Below are positions 11,930 through 17,837 of a stretch of 17,837 nt of DNA, piece after piece. Where the stretch lies: assembly GCA_002317175.1 (NCBI GenBank), contig DCJA01000013.1, positions 1 through 17,837 on the forward strand, in the 5' to 3' direction. Source of the DNA: Lachnospiraceae bacterium UBA1712. GTDB lineage: Bacteria; Bacillota; Clostridia; Lachnospirales; Lachnospiraceae. Below the pieces are notes generated by a model. That model saw only the letters and a program-made list of their open reading frames with translations. It was not told the origin of the DNA and did no database searches. The translations under genes and the position numbers were made by a program. How positions within the stretch are numbered: the first letter of the stretch is position 1; every line of letters begins with the position of its first letter.

Positions 11930-12964
11930 TTAGCCTCTCATTATACTTACAGCTCTTGCTATACCGTCTTGAATACTATATCGTCCAACATATCCTATCT
12001 GTTCAATCTTTGATGAATCTAATACTGCAAAAGTAATTGGTGTATCCCCTATCTTTACCGCTATATCAAAACGCCTGTTAACATCACATGTCTTAGCAAC
12101 GATCTCAGCAAATTCTGCAATCGTAACCCTAGAGTGTGCATTTGCAACATTATATGCCTGACCTTTTTCTCCAGCGATTAAAATAGTCATAGCACCAATA
12201 ATTGCATCTGCAACATAAGTATAACTCCTCATTTGTTTGCCTTCACTGCAAAGAACAATATCCTGTCCATCAATTGCACTTCTGATAAACTGTGCCGTTG
12301 CTCTATTGTCCTTTTCAGAAACACAACCACCATAAACATGGCTGAATCGTGCAATCACAGCATCAACTTTATATTCATGTACAAAAGAAGCGCATAAGGA
12401 TTCTGCTGCTCTCTTGGCAGATGGATAACATGATCTAAATGACGTCAAATCAACATATCCATGATCATTTTCAGCTATTTGCTCCCTGTCTTCTATCTTT
12501 CCATATACCTCGCCTGTTGATGCAAGCATAAATCTGCAATTATCAATCTCTGAAGCATACTTTAGAAGGTTATATGTGCCGATAAATGCTGGTGTCATTG
12601 TTTCAACAGGATGATCTGAAAATGCGGCGGGGTATCCATCACCAGCAAAATGAAGTAGGTAATCAAATTTAATGGTTAATGATAACGACTCAGTAACATC
12701 CTGAATAACAAAATGCAGCTTATCTGATTCTGCACTAGAAACAAATCTTCTATGTAACTTATCTTCATCTCGTCCCAATGCCCAAACTTCTATATCTGCT
12801 TTCTCTGTATCATTCATATACATAAGCATATCAATAACAAAAGCGCCTAACATACCTGTGGCGCCCGTTACCAGGAACTTCTTACCATTTAATTGTTGAT
12901 AATTATTTACAGAATGAATTGCATTCGCTAAATCTTCTCTGTATGTTTCATTATTATAATACAT
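11930..12964 (-). CDS. NAD-dependent epimerase/dehydratase (extended SDR)
   Basis: This 344-residue extended SDR has a ~28-residue N-terminal extension, the Rossmann motif GATGMLG at 34-40, LHFAGDG at 104-110, STGEVYG at 149-155 and the catalytic pair Y180/K184 (YPSAK). The STGEVYG and YPSAKRAAE forms are seen in dehydratase, decarboxylase and epimerase enzymes of capsule clusters that act on nucleotide sugars. In this operon it could act on a nucleotide sugar or on a CDP-linked precursor. GAGGA precedes the ATG, and the gene lies 15 bp after the cytidylyltransferase and 4 bp before LicD. The exact reaction cannot be assigned from motifs. Confidence 0.85.
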   Translation of the reverse strand: MYYNNETYREDLANAIHSVNNYQQLNGKKFLVTGATGMLGAFVIDMLMYMNDTEKADIEVWALGRDEDKLHRRFVSSAESDKLHFVIQDVTESLSLTIKFDYLLHFAGDGYPAAFSDHPVETMTPAFIGTYNLLKYASEIDNCRFMLASTGEVYGKIEDREQIAENDHGYVDLTSFRSCYPSAKRAAESLCASFVHEYKVDAVIARFSHVYGGCVSEKDNRATAQFIRSAIDGQDIVLCSEGKQMRSYTYVADAIIGAMTILIAGEKGQAYNVANAHSRVTIAEFAEIVAKTCDVNRRFDIAVKIGDTPITFAVLDSSKIEQIGYVGRYSIQDGIARAVSIMRG

Positions 12965-12979
12965 GGTTGTTCCTCTATA

Positions 12980-13696
12980 TTATTTTAACCAATCATCTCG
13001 TTTGGCGGTTAACAATGCTTTAAATATCTCTAAATCTTCCGTTGTCGTTATTTTAACATTCTTTTCTGAACCTGCGCAAAAATGTACTTCTTCGCCAAGT
13101 TCAATCATAAGTGTGCAACTTGCAGTAGAATTCGTAATCCCTCTCTTCAATGCCTCTTCATGCGCCCATTTCAATTTACCCAAAGAAAAAGCTTGTGGTG
13201 TTTGTGTTCTAGCAAGTGAGTCTCTTGAAATAACCTCACCAGATGCTTCATTATCATCACATTTTCTAAGTAACATAGCTTCAGCACAAGGAATAACCGT
13301 AATAGCAGAACCATGTAATCTACATGTTGCTATACATCCTGAAATAATCTCTTGTGATATGTTTGGTCTGATAGCATCATGAATAAGAATCATATCATCA
13401 TCCGTATAATGTAATGCAAGCTCTTCAACGCCATTTCTTATAGATGACTGACCATTATCACCACCAACAGTTACCCACTTAAGCTTAGTAATGTTGAACT
13501 GCTTTGCATAAGCCCACAAAACCTGCTGCCATCCATCTATACATACAACCGCAATCTCATCTATATCAGGATGTTGCTGAAACGCCTGTAATGTATATAC
13601 TATTACAGGTCTGTCATTTATATTCAAAAACTGTTTTGGAATATCCTGCTGGGTTCTAACGCCTTTTCCTCCAGCTATTAACATTGCTATGTTCAT
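12980..13696 (-). CDS. TarI/IspD-family cytidylyltransferase
   Basis: This 238-residue cytidylyltransferase couples CTP to a small phosphate or phosphonate, giving a CDP-alditol or CMP-type donor. The CTP-binding loop AGGKGVR (8-14) with PKQF (20-23), the central HDAIRP and the late KITTTEDLEIF segment are typical of TarI/IspD enzymes. An upstream in-frame ATG exists at 13717 inside the previous gene, but AGGG lies 8 nt before the ATG at 13696 and the protein then starts as family members do (MNIAMLIAGGKG). It is placed 5 bp after a glycosyltransferase gene. The operon context argues against the housekeeping IspD role in isoprenoid synthesis and for a glycan substituent; PntC-like use of aminoethylphosphonate is one possibility. 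Confidence 0.87.
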   Translation of the reverse strand: MNIAMLIAGGKGVRTQQDIPKQFLNINDRPVIVYTLQAFQQHPDIDEIAVVCIDGWQQVLWAYAKQFNITKLKWVTVGGDNGQSSIRNGVEELALHYTDDDMILIHDAIRPNISQEIISGCIATCRLHGSAITVIPCAEAMLLRKCDDNEASGEVISRDSLARTQTPQAFSLGKLKWAHEEALKRGITNSTASCTLMIELGEEVHFCAGSEKNVKITTTEDLEIFKALLTAKRDDWLK

Positions 13697-13701
13697 ATGT
13701 T

Positions 13702-14880
13702 TTACCCTATTAAACATTTTTCTGTTCTTTCTATCGTGATAGCATCTGGACTCATCAACGCAATCTTTGATTCTGGAACCCCCAAAATCATCAAATCCCT
13801 TTTAACATTTTGTGAAATATCTGAACTTACAATTGCAACTGCAATGAAATCAAACTCTTTTTTTTCAATTGCAGCTATAGGTTCTGATACAATACTGTTT
13901 ATTACTTTTCCATGTGAATATTTATCTATCCATCCAGAACAATTGTAATCTTTAGATTGCTGTAAGAAATCAACAAGTTTCCCCCCCACATCTCCAGCAC
14001 CATAAACAATTATTCTACTGCCTGGTATAATAGATATATATGGAAACAGGAAATTTTTTTCACATCCAAAAAAAGACTTATCACCCACACTAGCCAAAAG
14101 GCGTGATATTATAAAAGCAATTCTTCTATACATTATCTCTGTTACATTTCTACAATCCAACTCTTTTTTTAAACATAAATACATCAGTTTTAACTTATAA
14201 ATATCTCTTTCACATAAAGTATGGTTAATAGATTTAGGTCTTTGGACATAATGGTAGCTAGGCTCGTCTATAGATATTATTTTTTCTGCTTCCAATGCAC
14301 ATAAAAACATAGTGGTAATGTCTTCCCCCATGCTCAATCTAGAATCTATAGCTTTCTGAACCTTAGTATACAATTCTCGTCTTATAGCACTACAACATAA
14401 GGACGGATTTATCTCTCTTTTAAAACAAACTGTCAAGTTTGTCATTCCCTCTAGAAACTCCAACGAAGAATAAATACCTATTTTTGCTTCCTGTTCAGAC
14501 AGTTCACTTCTTCCTTCATATTCTTTATACCAACCTCTCAAGTATATTATATCAATATCATCCTTTATTACATCCACTATATTTTGAATACGTGATTCTT
14601 CAATCCAGTCATCACCATCCACATTAATAACATAAGAGCCTCTAGCATATTGAGCTCCTATCGCTCTTGCAGATACGAGACCTTCATTTTTTTTATGAAT
14701 ACACCTCACTCTTTGATCTTTTTGGGCAAACATATCGCATATTTCGCCACTACCATCAGTGGATCCATCATCAACAAGAATAATCTCTATCTCCCTATAG
14801 GATTGCGAGATAACACTCTCCACGCATTCTATTAGATACTCTTTTACATTATATACCGGAATTATAATACTTATAAGCAT
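13702..14880 (-). CDS. Glycosyltransferase family 2 with C-terminal Rossmann domain
   Basis: This 392-residue fusion has an N-terminal GT-A glycosyltransferase (SIIIPVYNVKEYL at 4-16, LVDDGSTDGS at 35-44, the metal-binding VDGDDW at 87-92, and GED at 185-187). A second domain from about residue 285 has the dinucleotide-binding motif IIVYGAGDVGGKLVDFL (290-306), then WIDK, FDFIAVAI and a late LGVPESKI. This second part resembles the nucleotide-binding N-domain of PglD-type sugar acyltransferases or stand-alone Rossmann domains in capsule loci. AAGG precedes the ATG. It is cytoplasmic or membrane-peripheral; donor and acceptor are unknown. The neighbouring fucosyltransferase carries a similar domain at its other end. 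Confidence 0.88.
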   Translation of the reverse strand: MLISIIIPVYNVKEYLIECVESVISQSYREIEIILVDDGSTDGSGEICDMFAQKDQRVRCIHKKNEGLVSARAIGAQYARGSYVINVDGDDWIEESRIQNIVDVIKDDIDIIYLRGWYKEYEGRSELSEQEAKIGIYSSLEFLEGMTNLTVCFKREINPSLCCSAIRRELYTKVQKAIDSRLSMGEDITTMFLCALEAEKIISIDEPSYHYVQRPKSINHTLCERDIYKLKLMYLCLKKELDCRNVTEIMYRRIAFIISRLLASVGDKSFFGCEKNFLFPYISIIPGSRIIVYGAGDVGGKLVDFLQQSKDYNCSGWIDKYSHGKVINSIVSEPIAAIEKKEFDFIAVAIVSSDISQNVKRDLMILGVPESKIALMSPDAITIERTEKCLIG

Positions 14881-14912
14881 TTTACACCTTTTCTGCCACC
14901 ATTTTATATACT

Positions 14913-14937
14913 AATGTATTTATTTAATCAATACATT
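14913..14937. repeat. AT-rich hairpin between the fucosyltransferase and GT2 genes
   Basis: AATGTATT (14913-14920) and AATACATT (14930-14937) are perfect 8-bp inverted copies in the only spacer of more than 40 bp inside the operon. No U-run follows. It could be an mRNA processing or stability element, or chance in AT-rich DNA. Confidence 0.3.
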
Positions 14938-14942
14938 CCCCT

Positions 14943-16106
14943 CTACATCTTCACCCAATCGTTTGGACAAATATCAACAAGCGAATCATAATTAATCCAC
15001 TGAGATGGTGCAATTACTATTTTATCTTTATTAGAATTTAACCATGCCCCCCACCAACTAAAAGAACTATTTGCTATAATTTGATGCTTGCACAAAGCCA
15101 TGAGTTGCAAATCATACCAATCTTCATAGCCCTCAAACCTACTTTGCTCTAAATATATGCCATCGCAAAACCCAAATTTGTCCTTTACATATTCAATATC
15201 ATTGCTAAAAAAAATGAATACAGGATTATCCACAACTTTTTTAATGTACTCGATTCCGCTTCTATAATACTCATCAGTACAAATTCCACCAAAAATACGC
15301 TCGTTACTTCTAGTCAAATAATCTCCTCTGCGAATATGAACGGCCACTGCATTACATTCTCCAATAATTGACCTATAATAATCATATCCTTTATCATTAA
15401 TCTTTCTAAAAACCAAGTCTGATCTTAATTCTTCTTCGACCTCTTTTATATAAGAAAAACTTTGAAAATAACCATCGCAATATCCGTACTCCATATTATT
15501 AGCTTCTTCCTTGTTAGCACTACCAAACGACTCGCTAACATCTGGTTCGACATATATATCGTTATTATATAAATATTGTTCTCTCAATCCCGAATTACAT
15601 CTTATATAATCTATACTTTCAAAAACATTTCTCAACTCAAATTCACGCATTCCTGGATAATGATAGCTTGATATATCAGCCGTAACTTTTTTCCCCTTTA
15701 ATCTCATATATCGTGAAAATGCATACTGAAAAAGCTGATTTCCTAACCCGCCTTTGTAATTAATAATAATCTCACTTTGCACATTTTTTTCAATTTCAGC
15801 ATCTCCAAGTAATCTTATTCTATCATCAACTCCAAAAATAATTACATCTTCTATACCATAGCCTTTTATCTGATCACACATTTCGTCAGTATATTTTCCA
15901 CGTGGAACAATAACCAATATATCTTTTATATCCTTGAGCACACTTGGTTTTTCAACATTAATTCCAAAAATCACTGTATTTTGCTTTTCTTCACTGTTAT
16001 CAACAAAGCATGAAATCTTAACTTTTTCTTTATAGTAATGATATGCCAAAATTCCAATCTCACCTGTTCCAAATATAACAGCCTCTTTATCTTTTTTCAT
16101 AATCAT
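14943..16106 (-). CDS. Rossmann domain-GT11 alpha-1,2-fucosyltransferase fusion
   Basis: This 387-residue fusion has residues 1-100 as a Rossmann-like domain (AVIFGTGEIGILAYHYY at 9-25 and CFVDN at 33-37). Residues about 112-387 are a family GT11 fucosyltransferase with GGLGNQLFQYAF at 119-130, the GDP-fucose-binding HIRRGDY at 257-263 and NSSFSWWGAWLN at 346-357. GT11 enzymes of bacteria transfer L-fucose in alpha-1,2 linkage from GDP-fucose. No GDP-fucose synthesis gene is in the window. The start is uncertain by two codons (ATG at 16106 or 16100) because the ribosome site is weak. It lies 38 bp after the GT2-DUF6270 gene in the same operon. The Rossmann part at the N-terminus is unusual for GT11. 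Confidence 0.9.
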   Translation of the reverse strand: MIMKKDKEAVIFGTGEIGILAYHYYKEKVKISCFVDNSEEKQNTVIFGINVEKPSVLKDIKDILVIVPRGKYTDEMCDQIKGYGIEDVIIFGVDDRIRLLGDAEIEKNVQSEIIINYKGGLGNQLFQYAFSRYMRLKGKKVTADISSYHYPGMREFELRNVFESIDYIRCNSGLREQYLYNNDIYVEPDVSESFGSANKEEANNMEYGYCDGYFQSFSYIKEVEEELRSDLVFRKINDKGYDYYRSIIGECNAVAVHIRRGDYLTRSNERIFGGICTDEYYRSGIEYIKKVVDNPVFIFFSNDIEYVKDKFGFCDGIYLEQSRFEGYEDWYDLQLMALCKHQIIANSSFSWWGAWLNSNKDKIVIAPSQWINYDSLVDICPNDWVKM

Positions 16107-16143
16107 TTATACAGCCATCTTATTTGATGCGTTGTGTTCCTTT

Positions 16144-17715
16144 CTATACTAATTCATACATACTAGTAAAAATCCTATTAGCCATATCCTGATAGCACAC
16201 TTTATTATAATATTCTTTATTGTTTCCAAATGCAAAATTTCCAAAGGTGAATTCATATCTTTCATCTGGTTTAATTACAATAATAGGGTTTAGAACTTTT
16301 TGGGCATATTCATACATTTTTTCCAAATCTGCATTTATTCTATCAATATCCTCTTTTTCAGTACGCTGATTTATCATCGATAAATCGCCATATAGACTTG
16401 ATAAATAATTTTCTGACAGTATAACTTTAATATTTTTATCTTTCAGTTCTATTGAAAGCCTATCACAGGCCTCATACCACATCTTTAAATGTTCTTCTCT
16501 ACATATCTTAACAGACTTCTCATTCCCATGTTCTGACTCAAGATAAGCCTCACTATTTGTAAAAATATTGCCTTTTTCACTCATAAGTAGATCATATCTT
16601 TCCTCGAGTAGATCAATAAATATGATTGTATCCTCTTTAATATTCTTTATTCTCCCACATAATTCCCCTGTAATATCAGCAATTATTTGTTCTTTTCTAA
16701 ATGTACTATTATGAGCTATATTTGTCTCTTCACCAATACACATTGCAGAAACCAAACTAGAAAAAGCAAAATGATGATTAATCTTACATCCTAAAGCAGC
16801 TCTCATAGCGATCCATCTTGACGAAAATCCTCCAAACACAAGTAATTGACTTTCAATAATTCTTGTTCCAAATATTTTTTCTATTTTATGTTTTATTTCA
16901 TTTACTATAGCTATTTCTCGTTCGTTTTTGCACAATCTTTCGTGCAAAAATATTTCTTTTATACAATAATGAAATAAATTATCATAAAAAAGTTTATCCG
17001 CCCGATACTTATGAAGTCTATCTATAATATAATTCATAGACTTATCAATGTTTTGTAATCTGCTAATGCTCTCTTGCAACGTCAAGCAGCCAGGTCTTCC
17101 ATTTCTATAAAACACTCCAGGAAAGTCAATAACTATAACACTTTTAACATGATAAAACAATTCAACTTCATACGCCCAGTCCTCACCATAATTTGATTCT
17201 GGCTGCATCAAATTTTTTTCTATAATCCAATTACGCCTAAATAGTTTCCCCCATATTGCAGGCTGCGTAACCATCAAAAGAACATTAAGCATATGGCGTC
17301 CACTATAATATCCCGATAAATACGATTCAAGTTTTTTATCCCCACGCTCATCTACACTCCAGTACCCATTTCCAGAGACATAAGTAGCATTTGTACTCTC
17401 GATAGTATTTACCAATTTTTCTATATATTCTTCAGCAATCCAATCATCTGAATCCAAATAGAAGACATAATCACCCTTCGCACACGAAAGGCCTCTATTT
17501 CTACTTGCTCCAACTCCAATTGTTTTCTGATTCTTGTAAAGAGTAATACGTGAATCAATTTTGCTTAATGATTGACACACGGAAAAAGTGCCATCAATAG
17601 ATGCATCATCAATAACAATTATTTCCAAATTGTGATATGTCTGATTTATAACGCTCTTCAAACATTGTTCTATATATTTCTCAACATTATATGCTGGCAC
17701 AATAACACTAACCAT
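16144..17715 (-). CDS. Glycosyltransferase family 2 fused to a DUF6270-like domain
   Basis: This 523-residue protein has an N-terminal GT-A domain (VSVIVPAYNVEKYI at 2-15, VIDDAS at 34-39, YLDSDDW at 86-92, NYGEDW at 175-180). The C-terminal half looks like DUF6270, seen in surface-polysaccharide loci: LVFGGFSSRW (292-301), an arginine/serine segment, IIFIDLLEERYDLL (364-377) and TNSEAYLES (386-394), ending with an FGN...YYNKVCYQ block. The DUF6270 fold is thought to resemble SGNH-type hydrolases or transferases, but its reaction is not established to my knowledge. It is the first gene of the seven-gene operon. A modest AGGA lies 10 nt before the ATG. It probably adds a sugar and modifies the product in one polypeptide. 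Confidence 0.85.
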   Translation of the reverse strand: MVSVIVPAYNVEKYIEQCLKSVINQTYHNLEIIVIDDASIDGTFSVCQSLSKIDSRITLYKNQKTIGVGASRNRGLSCAKGDYVFYLDSDDWIAEEYIEKLVNTIESTNATYVSGNGYWSVDERGDKKLESYLSGYYSGRHMLNVLLMVTQPAIWGKLFRRNWIIEKNLMQPESNYGEDWAYEVELFYHVKSVIVIDFPGVFYRNGRPGCLTLQESISRLQNIDKSMNYIIDRLHKYRADKLFYDNLFHYCIKEIFLHERLCKNEREIAIVNEIKHKIEKIFGTRIIESQLLVFGGFSSRWIAMRAALGCKINHHFAFSSLVSAMCIGEETNIAHNSTFRKEQIIADITGELCGRIKNIKEDTIIFIDLLEERYDLLMSEKGNIFTNSEAYLESEHGNEKSVKICREEHLKMWYEACDRLSIELKDKNIKVILSENYLSSLYGDLSMINQRTEKEDIDRINADLEKMYEYAQKVLNPIIVIKPDERYEFTFGNFAFGNNKEYYNKVCYQDMANRIFTSMYELV

Positions 17716-17775
17716 TATATTTAGATCCTATCTAATTTATTACATCTTATAATCCCAATAAATATTTCATTATAT

Positions 17776-17802
17776 TTATCGGTAGCTCAACTTAATTCTT
17801 TA
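17776..17802 (-). promoter_or_regulatory. Sigma-28 (SigD/FliA) promoter of the glycan operon
   Basis: On the minus strand TAAA (17799-17802) and ACCGATAA (17776-17783) are separated by exactly 15 nt, a near-perfect flagellar promoter. The predicted start lies about 55 bp before the first glycosyltransferase ATG. It uses the same -10 octamer as the flagellin promoter at 6551-6558. The remaining 35 bp to the window edge show no gene that can be supported. Confidence 0.8.
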
Positions 17803-17837
17803 GTTCATAGAACCAATTCAACTAATGATTCATTATT

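Noticed and set aside
12980..13696. Housekeeping IspD of the isoprenoid pathway
   Set aside because: Operon placement between glycosyltransferase and LicD/SDR genes under a flagellar promoter favours a glycan role; motifs alone do not separate IspD from TarI.
13697..13948. Plus-strand ORFs opposite the operon genes (for example here and at 12963-13382)
   Set aside because: They mirror well-supported minus-strand coding sequence and show no ribosome site or protein motif.
17805..17837. 3' end of an upstream minus-strand gene (11 codons to a TGA)
   Set aside because: Too short to distinguish from chance, and it would overlap the upstream side of the sigma-28 promoter.

Overview
The window is AT-rich and reads as chromosomal DNA of a motile Gram-positive anaerobe of the Clostridia. 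The Butyrivibrio/Pseudobutyrivibrio side of the Lachnospiraceae is most likely. That placement is an inference from protein style, strong AGGAGG-type ribosome sites, a flagellin with a SigD-type promoter, and LicD and glycosyltransferase genes; no rRNA gene is present to confirm it.

Layout. (1) 1-1461: N-terminus of a membrane protein and a UDP-glucuronate 4-epimerase, both on the minus strand. (2) 1530-4475: a metal-resistance locus on the minus strand. It has a stand-alone HMA metal-binding protein, a Zn/Cd/Pb P1B-type ATPase and an ArsR/SmtB repressor. A consensus promoter with a near-perfect ArsR-type operator (4412-4435) lies in front of the HMA gene. (3) 4555-6231: a two-gene minus-strand unit of an HTH-HipA/CtkA-like kinase and an overlapping 120-residue protein that looks like the detached N-terminal domain of such kinases. 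(4) 6301-8969: the most unusual part. Three copies of a compact module flank a large flagellin gene. Each copy has a plus-strand promoter making a ~95-nt RNA that ends in a hairpin terminator. On the opposite strand it has a 27-codon ORF with a strong Shine-Dalgarno, whose 3' end is the same hairpin. Copies 2 and 3 also keep the promoter and a 44-nt identical leader for the peptide mRNA, with a hairpin that can hide the ribosome site. This is the architecture of a convergent type I toxin-antitoxin locus (compare Fst/RNAII or BsrG/SR4), with a peptide I do not recognise. (5) 9058-9825: a short, atypical flagellin-like protein. (6) 9990-17802: a seven-gene minus-strand operon with glycosyltransferases (GT2-DUF6270 fusion, Rossmann-GT11 fucosyltransferase fusion, GT2-Rossmann fusion), a TarI/IspD-type cytidylyltransferase, an SDR sugar-nucleotide enzyme, a LicD transferase and a class V aminotransferase.

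How it fits together. The flagellin gene (TAAA-N16-ACCGATAA) and the seven-gene operon (TAAA-N15-ACCGATAA) both have flagellar sigma-28/SigD-type promoters. I infer that the operon builds a glycan, probably carrying a CDP-activated phospho- or phosphono-substituent transferred by LicD, that decorates the flagellin. The three small-RNA/peptide modules sit inside this flagellar region and, as direct repeats around the flagellin gene, could also mediate its deletion.
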